Below, one piece after another: positions 25,685 to 33,674 of a stretch of 42,313 bases of DNA. The stretch is from Verrucomicrobiaceae bacterium (GTDB taxonomy: Bacteria; Verrucomicrobiota; Verrucomicrobiia; Verrucomicrobiales; V1-33): the NCBI GenBank assembly GCA_027483175.1, contig JAIXVE010000154.1, forward strand, positions 1 through 42,313. Reading direction: 5' to 3'. The position numbers and the translations under genes were made by a program. How positions within the stretch are numbered: position 1 is the stretch's first letter; every line of letters starts with the position of its first letter. The notes below the pieces were generated by a model. It made no database searches and was not told the origin of the DNA. It saw only the letters and a list, made by a program, of their open reading frames with translations.

Positions 25685-25903
25685 ATGCAAGTCACCATTG
25701 AAGTCACCCCCTGCGAGGAGACCGGCGGCTACGTGGCGCGCTGGAATGATCCCGCTGGCGGCGGCATCTGCACCCAGGGCGACAGCTTTGCAGAACTGGA
25801 TGAAATGGTGAGGGACGCCGTCAGTGGTTACTTTGCCGACCGGCCCAAACCGGAACGCATCCGCCTGCACTTTGTGCGGGACCCCGAACTGATCCCGGCA
25901 TGA
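25685..25903 (+). CDS. hicB: HicB-family antitoxin
   Basis: A 72-residue HicB-like protein: TIEVTPCEETGGYVARWNDP at the start, ICTQGDSFAELDEMVRDAVSGYF in the middle, which is the family's partial RNase H-like fold. It sits just before, and overlaps by four bases (ATGA), a short HicA start, the usual type II hicB-hicA layout of this subgroup. No DNA-binding tail is present, which is normal for short HicB forms. With the toxin truncated, it is probably an orphan antitoxin. Confidence 0.75.
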   Translation: MQVTIEVTPCEETGGYVARWNDPAGGGICTQGDSFAELDEMVRDAVSGYFADRPKPERIRLHFVRDPELIPA

Positions 25904-25995
25904 AACTGCCGCGCGATGTGAACGGCGTCGACGAGTCAAGAGTCCTCAGGCGTCTCGGCTTCGAGGAACAACGCCAGACCGTCCCATCCTTCTAG
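25900..25995 (+). pseudogene. hicA: Truncated HicA toxin
   Basis: The 31-residue frame begins MKLPRDVNGVDESRVLRRLG and continues FEEQRQ, matching the N-terminal half of HicA mRNA interferases up to the position where the catalytic-site GSH motif should follow. Instead it goes TVPSF and stops at TAG. Normal HicA is about 60-85 residues. The catalytic His is therefore lost and the toxin should be inactive. The break lies about 70 bases before the second moeA-end repeat. Confidence 0.72.
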
Positions 25996-26095
25996 GCCGT
26001 GTTTCAGAAATCCCTCCAATCAGCGCATGCCGCCGTAGCAAGCGCAGCCCTCAACCCGGAGAACTCCCCCCTCGCCGTCCTCCCCATGCTCTGAT
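25996..26095 (+). pseudogene. Second copy of the moeA 3' end, degenerate upstream
   Basis: In frame with the repeat, the bases after the hicA stop read as a short peptide ending NPENSPLAVLPML, then TGA. The final PLAVLPML and stop are identical to MoeA. The preceding residues (LQSAHAAVASAAL) resemble the MoeA stretch LQESHALASLARANAL only loosely. This is a moeA tail without a gene in front. Confidence 0.5.
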
Positions 26096-26140
26096 CCCAC
26101 CCTCACCCATTCCCTAACCGCCCCGCCTCTCCCCCGCCCA
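26068..26140. repeat. Direct repeat, copy 2
   Basis: This copy matches 24877-24941 over 29 bases (26068-26096) and 36 bases (26105-26140), separated by eight extra bases. Its right part also encodes the last dozen codons and stop of the minus-strand zinc-ribbon gene. The duplicated segment thus spans what was once the junction of two convergent genes, moeA and the zinc-ribbon gene. Confidence 0.92.
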
Positions 26141-26471
26141 GTCCCCGCACGCTCACCTCCATCCACAACCGCTGGCACGGCACACAAATCCACATCGCCC
26201 CAATACCGCTAGCCCCACCCACCCCGGGTGCCCCCGTCTCCACCAGCGCCATCACCCGCTCACACTCCGGACACGCCGTCGCTCGCCTCCGCCCCCTCCC
26301 GCCCCGGCGCGCCACTTCCCAGATCCGGTTCGCCTCCCACGACGACACCCTCCGCCGGAACTGACTGAAATTCACCGACACACCCCCACATCCCCCGCAC
26401 CACCACGTCAGCCCGCTCTCCTCCTCCCGCGCCATCAGCGCGACGCCGCATCGGGGACAATTCAAAGCCAT
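26103..26471 (-). CDS. TFIIB-type zinc-ribbon protein, 122 aa
   Basis: The protein has two zinc ribbons. The first is NCPRCG (Cys5, Cys8) with WWCGGCGG (Cys25, Cys28), the pattern of the zf-TFIIB domain. The second is ACPECE (Cys67, Cys70) with WICVPCQ (Cys96, Cys99). The start at 26471 (MALNCPRCG) is the family-like N-terminus; another ATG lies three codons upstream. Similar proteins are often encoded next to rhomboid proteases, which is not the case here. The Gly-rich C-terminal tail is encoded by repeat copy 2. Function unknown. Confidence 0.75.
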   Translation of the reverse strand: MALNCPRCGVALMAREEESGLTWWCGGCGGVSVNFSQFRRRVSSWEANRIWEVARRGGRGRRRATACPECERVMALVETGAPGVGGASGIGAMWICVPCQRLWMEVSVRGLGGGEAGRLGNG

Positions 26472-26606
26472 CACCCCCAAAGTCTGCCCTATCCCCGCTC
26501 CCCTCGCAAGCCAGCACCTCCACCCCTCACACAGGGAAAAGACAGCAGAACGCCATTCAGGACAGGCCCCTTACTGGAAAGGCGTACCAGCACTAAACCA
26601 CCACCG

Positions 26607-29039
26607 ATGAAAAATCCTCTCCTCACTCTCACCCTCGCTGCCATCCTCGCCATGCCCAGTGCAACTCGGGCCGCGCCCAAAGGATCCACGTCCGCAATGC
26701 CCGACTTCACCAAAGGCGCGACGCTCGAAAATGACGCACCGCACGATTGGGCACTCGGGCCGACAGGCGCGCGCGGCTGGATTTTCACGGCGAATGGCCA
26801 CTCACGGGATGCGCGGCAGATTCTCGTGACGGCGGTGGCCAAGGACTCGCCAGCGGCTGCGGTGTTGAACACCGGCGATGTCATTCTCGGCGTCGAGGGG
26901 AAGAACTTTTCCGGCGATGCGCGCATCCAGTTTGCCAACGCCATCGCGTCGGCGGAATCCGAAAAGGGCGGCGGCAAACTGCCGCTGCTCCGCTGGCGGG
27001 CGGGCATCACGGAGACGGTGGAAGTAGAGCTGCCAGTGCTCGGCAATTACAGCGCCACCGCGCCGTATGCGTGTGCCAAGTCGAAGCGCATTTACGAACT
27101 GGGCACCGCATCGCTCGCGCAGCGCATGAGCGACGCGAATTACGGCAAGGGAATGCACGGCATCGTGCGCGGCTGCAACGCGCTGGCGCTCCTGGCCGCA
27201 GGAAACAAGCTGTGGATGCCGCTCCTCCAGAATGAGGCAAAGTGGGCAGCAGACTTCACCGACAAAGGTTACCTCTCGTGGTCCTACGGCTACGTGATGA
27301 TGTTCCTATCCGAATACGTGATGGCCACCGGCGACAAGTCGGTGCTGCCGGGGCTGGAACGGCTCGCGCTGGAGACGGCACGGGGGCAGAGCGCAGTGGG
27401 AAATTGGGGGCATCGCTTCTCTCCAAACGGCGTCAATCTCGAAGGCTACGGTGCCATGAATGCTCCGGGCCTATCACTCAGCATCGGGTTGGCGCTCGCC
27501 CGCGAGGCAGGCGTGAAACACGCAGAACTCGACGAAGCGCTCGTGAAGTCGGCCAGGATGCTGCGCTGGTTCGTCAACAAAGGCGCGATTCCCTACGGCG
27601 ATCACCAACCGTTCTTCGCCCACGAAGACAATGGCAAGTGCGCCGCAGCGGCAGTGTTTTTCGACCTGCTCGGTGACCGCGAGGCCGCCGAGTTCTTCGC
27701 CAGAATGTCAGCCGCCGCCTACAGCGAGCGGGAACGCGGACATACCGGGAACTTCTTCAACATGCTCTGGGCGCTCTCCGGCGTCGCACGCTGCGGCCCT
27801 CTGACCACCGGCGCGTACTTGCAGGAACACGCATGGTATTACGACCTCGCGCGCGGCTGGGACACGAAGTTCCTCTACCAGGGCTCGCCCTCCGGCGAAG
27901 AGGAAAGCGGAGCCTATAACAACTGGGATTGCTCTGGCAGCTACCTGCTCGGTTTTGCCATGCCGCTGAAATCGCTGCGCCTCACCGGCAGAAAGCCCTT
28001 CGTCGTCCCACCACTCAACGCCGCGCAGACCGCCGAAGTCATCGCCGCCGGACGCGACTTCGCCTATCGCGGCGATGCCAATCTTTTCGAAAACCGCACC
28101 ACGGAGCAACTCCTCGCCGGGCTGCAAAGCTGGTCGCCATTCGTGCGGGGACGCTCCGCCGCAGCGCTCGGCAAACGTGACGGCGACCACCTTCCTGTGT
28201 TGTTGACCATGCTCGCTGGGGAAAATCGCGATGCCCGCTACGGAGCCATCGAAGCCCTCGGCGCACTCGGCCCGCGCGCCGACGCCGCCGCGCCGCAACT
28301 CCGCGCAATGCTCACCGACTCCGACGTCTGGGTGCAGTGCCTCGCCGCCTCAGCCTTGCCCGAACTCGGCCCCGACGCCCGCAAAGCCAGCGTCAGCGAC
28401 CTGCTCGCACTCACCGCCCGCACGAATCCCGCCGACCCGCGCCGCCAGGCCGTGCGCTACGCCAGCTTCTCTCTGTTCTCGCCGTTCCCAGGCGCACGCG
28501 GCCCGCGCAGCATCCTCGCGCAATCGCTCGACGGCGTCGACCGCGCCAAGCTCATCCCCGCCGTGCAATCACTGCTCATCCACGAAGACAGCGTGCCCCG
28601 CAGCGCCGCCGGCAAGACCTTCAAAAACCTCACCGACCAAGACCTCATCGCCCTCCTGCCCGACATCGCGCGCGCCATCGAAAAGATCGCGCCAAGCAAC
28701 GAGATGTTCGGCGACGGCGTGCGCCTCGCCGGCCTCGACCTGCTCTCGCGCCTGCAAATCCGCGAAGGCATCGCCCTCTGCGTATCCGTCATCGAGCCTG
28801 ACCGCTGGGGCATGAAGGACCGCATGAAAGGCTGCCTTAAATCACTGCAAAACTACGGAACCAACGCAAAGGATGTACTGCCGCAATTGCGCGAAACACG
28901 CTCCTACCTTGCCACGATCAAGAAGGTCAACGCGGATATCCTATCGGAAATCGACAAAGCCATCGCCGCCATCGAATCCAGCACCGCCACGCCCACCCTC
29001 GTCAGCCTCACAGAGTTCAAAGCACGTCCGTCCAGGTAA
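26607..29039 (+). CDS. Secreted DUF6288-type protein with PDZ and HEAT-like regions
   Basis: An 810-residue exported protein. A Sec signal (residues 1-22) is followed by a PDZ-like domain (about 55-150: ARGWIFTANGHS, AAVLNTGDVILGVEGKNF). A large helical toroid-like domain (about 155-470) has LSWSYGYVMMFLSEYVMATGD, GYGAMNAPGLSLSIGLALARE and HTGNFFNMLWALSG. HEAT-like repeats (about 510-650) include LLTMLAGENRDARYGAIEALGALG. This matches what I know as DUF6288 proteins of Verrucomicrobiota and Planctomycetota, found near sulfatases. A role in handling extracellular polysaccharide is inferred. The sulfatase starts 63 bases downstream. Confidence 0.72.
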   Translation: MKNPLLTLTLAAILAMPSATRAAPKGSTSAMPDFTKGATLENDAPHDWALGPTGARGWIFTANGHSRDARQILVTAVAKDSPAAAVLNTGDVILGVEGKNFSGDARIQFANAIASAESEKGGGKLPLLRWRAGITETVEVELPVLGNYSATAPYACAKSKRIYELGTASLAQRMSDANYGKGMHGIVRGCNALALLAAGNKLWMPLLQNEAKWAADFTDKGYLSWSYGYVMMFLSEYVMATGDKSVLPGLERLALETARGQSAVGNWGHRFSPNGVNLEGYGAMNAPGLSLSIGLALAREAGVKHAELDEALVKSARMLRWFVNKGAIPYGDHQPFFAHEDNGKCAAAAVFFDLLGDREAAEFFARMSAAAYSERERGHTGNFFNMLWALSGVARCGPLTTGAYLQEHAWYYDLARGWDTKFLYQGSPSGEEESGAYNNWDCSGSYLLGFAMPLKSLRLTGRKPFVVPPLNAAQTAEVIAAGRDFAYRGDANLFENRTTEQLLAGLQSWSPFVRGRSAAALGKRDGDHLPVLLTMLAGENRDARYGAIEALGALGPRADAAAPQLRAMLTDSDVWVQCLAASALPELGPDARKASVSDLLALTARTNPADPRRQAVRYASFSLFSPFPGARGPRSILAQSLDGVDRAKLIPAVQSLLIHEDSVPRSAAGKTFKNLTDQDLIALLPDIARAIEKIAPSNEMFGDGVRLAGLDLLSRLQIREGIALCVSVIEPDRWGMKDRMKGCLKSLQNYGTNAKDVLPQLRETRSYLATIKKVNADILSEIDKAIAAIESSTATPTLVSLTEFKARPSR

Positions 29040-29102
29040 CCTCCACAGGTCATGGAATGAAACCTCATCTCCTTTGTCTATTGATATCGAAACACCACAC
29101 CC

Positions 29103-30518
29103 ATGAAAAACGTGCTTCGACTCAGCCTCGCCCTCTGCTTCTTCCTCGCTGGCACGGCTCACCCCGCGCCACCGCCCAACGTCCTCTTCATCGCAGTCGA
29201 TGACCTCAACGACTGGATCGGCTGCCTCGGCGGGCATCCGCAGTCGAAAACACCAAACTTTGACCGCCTTGCCGCAAGCGGGGTGCTCTTCAAAAACGCC
29301 TACTGCCCCGCGCCGTCGTGCAATCCGTCCCGCACCGCCGTTCTCTCCGGCGTGCCACCGCATCGTTCCGGGCTGTATCAGAACACACAGAAGCTCCGCG
29401 AGGTCATGCCCCAGGCGGAGCTCATGCCTCGCTGGTTCTCGCGCCACGGCTATTGGTCGGCAGGCTCAGGCAAGCTGCTGCACTACGTCATCGATCCACA
29501 GAGCTGGGACGATTACTACCCGGCGAAAGCGAACGACAATCCGTTCCCGCGCACTTTCGACCCGCCGAAACGCCCGCTGAATCTCCCGCGTGAGGGCCCA
29601 TGGCAATACTCGGAAACCGACTGGGCCGCCCTCGATGTCACCGATGAGCAATTCGGCGGTGACTGGCTAGTGACTAAGTGGGTCGGCGAACAACTCGCCC
29701 GCGAGCACGACCAGCCGTTCTTCCTGGCCTGCGGCATCTACCGTCCGCACGAGCCGTGGTTCGTGCCGAAGCAATACTTCGAACCGTTCCCGCTCGACTC
29801 CATCCAGCTCCCGCCCGGTGTGAAGGAAGGCGACCTCGATGATGTGCCGCCCGTGGGCCAGAAAATCGCCCGCAACCGCTACTTCCCGCACATCCAGCAG
29901 CACCGGCAGTGGAAGCAGGGCATTCAGGCCTATCTCGCCTCTATCCATTTCGCCGACGCCATGCTCGGTCGCGTCCTCGCAGCCTTGGAGAAATCACCGC
30001 ACCGCGACAATACCATCGTCGTCCTGTGGAGCGACCACGGCTGGCACCTCGGCGAAAAGGAACACTGGCAGAAATTCACCGGCTGGCGCGTCTGCGCCCG
30101 CGTCCCGCTCATCGTGCATGTGCCAAAAGGCGCGCCCGCTCTCCCGGAAGGCACCAGGGCCGGCGGCGTCTGCACGCGCCCTGTTAGTCTCGTGAATCTG
30201 TTCAGCACGCTCACCGAACTCTGCGCCGTGCCCGCCAAGCCGGACATCGAAAGCCTCAGCCTCGTCCCGTTGCTGCGCGACCCCTCCGCCCCGTGGCCGC
30301 ACGCCGCCCTCACGCACCTGGACATGCCGGAAAATTACGCGCTCAGCACTGAACGCTGGCGCTACATCCACTACCGCGACGGGGGTGAGGAACTCTACGA
30401 CATCGAAGCCGATCCGCACGAGTGGACAAACCTCGCCACCAAGCCCGAACACGCCGCAAAGCTCGCAGAGATGCGCACCCTCGCCCCGGACAAACCAGCA
30501 CGTATCAGAATCAAGTGA
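29103..30518 (+). CDS. Secreted S1-family sulfatase (iduronate-2-sulfatase-like)
   Basis: A 471-residue sulfatase with a Sec signal (residues 1-22). Metal ligands are in FIAVDDLND (Asp33, Asp34). The active-site motif is CNPSR at 73-77, which fits C-x-P-S-R, so Cys73 would be converted to formylglycine by a maturase encoded elsewhere. LWSDHGWHLGEKEHW near 305-320 is the hallmark of the iduronate-2-sulfatase-like subgroup. It removes sulfate esters from polysaccharide; the true substrate cannot be read from sequence. Neighbours are the DUF6288 gene upstream and the double esterase gene downstream. Confidence 0.93.
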   Translation: MKNVLRLSLALCFFLAGTAHPAPPPNVLFIAVDDLNDWIGCLGGHPQSKTPNFDRLAASGVLFKNAYCPAPSCNPSRTAVLSGVPPHRSGLYQNTQKLREVMPQAELMPRWFSRHGYWSAGSGKLLHYVIDPQSWDDYYPAKANDNPFPRTFDPPKRPLNLPREGPWQYSETDWAALDVTDEQFGGDWLVTKWVGEQLAREHDQPFFLACGIYRPHEPWFVPKQYFEPFPLDSIQLPPGVKEGDLDDVPPVGQKIARNRYFPHIQQHRQWKQGIQAYLASIHFADAMLGRVLAALEKSPHRDNTIVVLWSDHGWHLGEKEHWQKFTGWRVCARVPLIVHVPKGAPALPEGTRAGGVCTRPVSLVNLFSTLTELCAVPAKPDIESLSLVPLLRDPSAPWPHAALTHLDMPENYALSTERWRYIHYRDGGEELYDIEADPHEWTNLATKPEHAAKLAEMRTLAPDKPARIRIK

Positions 30519-30687
30519 TTCTCCGCGGTCCCCATCAGACTCCCACCGCTCCTGCGAAACATGTCATACAAGTCCCCTCCTTGCTCCTCTCACCCCCCTT
30601 CCTTACAATATCGACATGACCTCCGGCCATCGCGCTTCCGACTTCCCCAACCCATTCAGACCTGCACCGCTCGCCCATCCATCGCCC

Positions 30688-33552
30688 ATGAAGCTTCTTT
30701 TCTGCATTCTTACGGCATTGCTGTTCTCATTCCAATCCGCCGCAGCGGCACCGGCCATCGAACTCGGCGCGCCTTTCCGTGACAATGCCATCCTGCAACG
30801 CGACGCGAACGCGCCAGTCTGGGGCTGGAGCAGTCCAGGCACGATGATCACAGTGGAGTTCGCGGGACAGAAGGAAAGCGCTGCGGCTGGAGCAGATGGC
30901 CATTGGATGCTCAAGCTCAAGCCACTCACGGCCAGCGCTACGCCCGCCGAGATGCTCATCAGCGACGACGCAGGCAACAAACTCAGCGTGAAAAACATCC
31001 TCGTCGGCGAAGTCTGGCACGCCTGCGGTCAGTCGAACATGGAGTGGTTTGCCGGCAAGTCGCTCTGCGCAGCCCTGGCGCAGGAACTGGCGAATGCGAA
31101 GGACGAGGTCCCCATCAGAGAACTGCGCACCGACACCGTCTCAGCGCTCTATCCGCAGAGCAAGGGCGCCTCGGAGGCGGGATGGAAAACCACTCGCACA
31201 GCGAACGACTTCTCGGCACTGGCGCTCGCCTTTGCTCACGAACTCCACAAGGAACTCAAGGTTCCCGTCGGCATCCTCCTGACTTCCCACAGCAACACGC
31301 GCATCGAGGCGTTCACCGAACGCAAAGCCATCGAATCACATCCACTGCTCAAGCTGGACGCGGATCAGATCCTCGACGGCGATGCCACCACCGAGCAGGG
31401 CCGCGCCGCCTTTGAGAAATACTACCGCGACCTGAAAACGTGGCAGCAGGACTCCGCGGCTCTCGGCTTCCCCGTCGAGAAACCACTCAAGCGTCCTGAC
31501 CTTCCCGGCATCGCAGGCCAGTGGCGCGGGCCGTCGCAGTTCTTCAACGGCAAGATCGCAACGGTCGTGCCCTACGCCATCCGTGGATCACTGTGGTGTC
31601 AGGGAGAATCGAACTCCAGCGACGGTCGGCTCTACGCGGCCCGCATGGAGGCGCTCGTGAATGGCTGGCGCGTCGCATGGGGCATGCCGGAGATGCCCTT
31701 CTACTTCACCCAGATGCAGAACTACGGCGACCCGGATTCCGCCGACGTCGCGTTCGCCGACATCCGGCAGGCGCAGCACCTCTTCTTCATGAACAATCGC
31801 AGCCACACCGGCATGATTGTCCAGACAGATCTCAATCCCGCGGCTCCCGGCAACATTCACTATCAAAACAAACTCCATCCCGGCATGAGGCTCGCCCGCT
31901 GGGCCCTCGCCAATGATTACGGACACAACATCGCCTTCACCGGCCCGATCTTCGAAAGTTACACCATCTCCGGAAACAAGGCCATCGTCTCATTCGAAAA
32001 AGCCAGTCTGTTCGGCGGACTCATGGTCGGCAGCAAAGGACTGGAGAAGGATCTCAAGGAACCTGACAAATTCGTCGAACCCGCGCGACCAACGCCCGGC
32101 GATGCCCTCAATCACTTCCGGCTCTGCGGCAAGGACCGGAAGTGGTACACCGCGGAAGCCGTGATCACCGGCGATACCGTCGTCGTGACATCGAAGGAAG
32201 TGCCCGAGCCCACCGGCGTCCAATACGCCTACAGCGCCGCGCCGATGAACGCGAATCTCTATAACAAAGCCGGCCTCCCAGCCACACCCTTCGCCGCGAT
32301 CGATGGCAAGCTCATCTTCGAGGAGGATGATCCAGCCAAGGCTGCCGCGGAAAAAGCGCAGTACGCCCAATACACCGACGCTGATCACCCTATCTTCACC
32401 GTCGCAGCCTATTTCCGCAATGGCGCCATCATTCAGCGCAACCGGCCCATCCCCGTGTGGGGATTCGCCAACAAAGGCGTATCCGTAACCGTGACACTCG
32501 GCGGCGTCACTCAGTCTGCCGTGGCCAACGACCGGCAGGAATGGTCCGTCTCCTTCCCCGCACGGAAAGCCTCCACCGAATCGATCACCCTCGAAGCCAA
32601 AGCGAGCCACGGTCACACCACGTCAGTGAAGAACATCCTCGTCGGCGATGTCTGGTTCGTCACCGGCAGCACCCAACTCACCTCCGAACCAGCATGGGAT
32701 CGCCGCGACAAACAAGCCCCCGCTCCCGAACCAATGCCGCTCGTCCGCGAATTCCGGCGGAGAACTTCCGCAAGCTCCTTCCCCACCCCGCGCAAACGTG
32801 GATTCGAAATCGGCGGCGACCGCAAGTATCAGGCCTTCTGGCAGTCCGCCGACTTCACCGACGAAAGCGACTGCGTCTCCATGTTCGCCTATCACTTCGC
32901 CAGAGCCCTCAACCGCCCCGGCATCCCCCAAGGCATCATCACCATGTCATCCGGTCACGCCAAGGAAATGGCCTCGCCGTTGTCATGGACCTCATTCGCC
33001 GGCCTCAAAAACTCAGCCCATCCCCCATTCCAGCCGCGCCTCGAGGCCCTGCTGCTTCAGGACCCCAACTCCGACGTCTCCCAAAAGGCCACCGCCGAAT
33101 ACGTTCAGTCCGTGAAAGCCGAAGTCGCAAAAATCGCCGCTCTAGCCAAAAGGGGCACCGCCCTGTCCTCCGCACCCCTGCAGTTCCCTCCATTCCCGGA
33201 ACCCGGACGCGACGGCACCGTCAAACCCGACACCATCCCGACTCTCGCCCACAACTGGTGCCTCAGCCCACTCACACCAATGGCCGTCGCCGGCGTCATC
33301 TGGATGCCCGGTCAGTCCAACATCGGCTACTCCCCCGCCGACTACGCCGCCGAACTCGAAACCTACGCCCGCAGTCTGCCCGGCACCTTCGCTCAGGAAG
33401 AGGTTCGCTTCCTCCACGCCCAGCCGTCCACCACCCTCGTGCAAGGCATCACCGCACCAACCCTCGACAACGCCTCAAGCGTCGAGTTCGACCAATGGCC
33501 GATGTCCCTCCTCGATATCGCCACCCGACTCGGCATCGCCGCCAATCAGTAG
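30688..33552 (+). CDS. Tandem sialate O-acetylesterase-like protein, second module degenerate
   Basis: A 954-residue exported protein built of two homologous modules. After a signal peptide (1-21), module 1 has LGAPFRDNAILQRD, the nucleophile motif GQSNM with Ser116, SLWCQGESN and a His-containing GNIHYQNKLHPGMRLA (His391, His397). Module 2 restarts with FRNGAIIQRNRPIPVWGF, and the NILVGDVW stretch parallels NILVGEVW of module 1, but the following motif is GSTQL (660-664) in place of GQSNM, so Thr662 replaces the Ser. Module 2 is probably not catalytic. The start was chosen at the signal peptide; the frame is open 101 codons upstream across the sulfatase end. Acetyl removal from polysaccharide is the likely role. 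Confidence 0.87.
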   Translation: MKLLFCILTALLFSFQSAAAAPAIELGAPFRDNAILQRDANAPVWGWSSPGTMITVEFAGQKESAAAGADGHWMLKLKPLTASATPAEMLISDDAGNKLSVKNILVGEVWHACGQSNMEWFAGKSLCAALAQELANAKDEVPIRELRTDTVSALYPQSKGASEAGWKTTRTANDFSALALAFAHELHKELKVPVGILLTSHSNTRIEAFTERKAIESHPLLKLDADQILDGDATTEQGRAAFEKYYRDLKTWQQDSAALGFPVEKPLKRPDLPGIAGQWRGPSQFFNGKIATVVPYAIRGSLWCQGESNSSDGRLYAARMEALVNGWRVAWGMPEMPFYFTQMQNYGDPDSADVAFADIRQAQHLFFMNNRSHTGMIVQTDLNPAAPGNIHYQNKLHPGMRLARWALANDYGHNIAFTGPIFESYTISGNKAIVSFEKASLFGGLMVGSKGLEKDLKEPDKFVEPARPTPGDALNHFRLCGKDRKWYTAEAVITGDTVVVTSKEVPEPTGVQYAYSAAPMNANLYNKAGLPATPFAAIDGKLIFEEDDPAKAAAEKAQYAQYTDADHPIFTVAAYFRNGAIIQRNRPIPVWGFANKGVSVTVTLGGVTQSAVANDRQEWSVSFPARKASTESITLEAKASHGHTTSVKNILVGDVWFVTGSTQLTSEPAWDRRDKQAPAPEPMPLVREFRRRTSASSFPTPRKRGFEIGGDRKYQAFWQSADFTDESDCVSMFAYHFARALNRPGIPQGIITMSSGHAKEMASPLSWTSFAGLKNSAHPPFQPRLEALLLQDPNSDVSQKATAEYVQSVKAEVAKIAALAKRGTALSSAPLQFPPFPEPGRDGTVKPDTIPTLAHNWCLSPLTPMAVAGVIWMPGQSNIGYSPADYAAELETYARSLPGTFAQEEVRFLHAQPSTTLVQGITAPTLDNASSVEFDQWPMSLLDIATRLGIAANQ

Positions 33553-33674
33553 GCATTGGGAAACCCACCGGAAAACACGACTCAAACCGCGCAGCCCGTC
33601 ACGCCGCAGCTCCTCAGACACCACAACTGCTTCAGAGTTGCCCGCCTGGCTGATTCGGTTTATCAGCAGTCACC

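Noticed and set aside
30385..30687. 101-codon N-terminal extension of the double esterase
   Set aside because: It overlaps the sulfatase 3' end in another frame and precedes a perfect signal peptide start at 30688.
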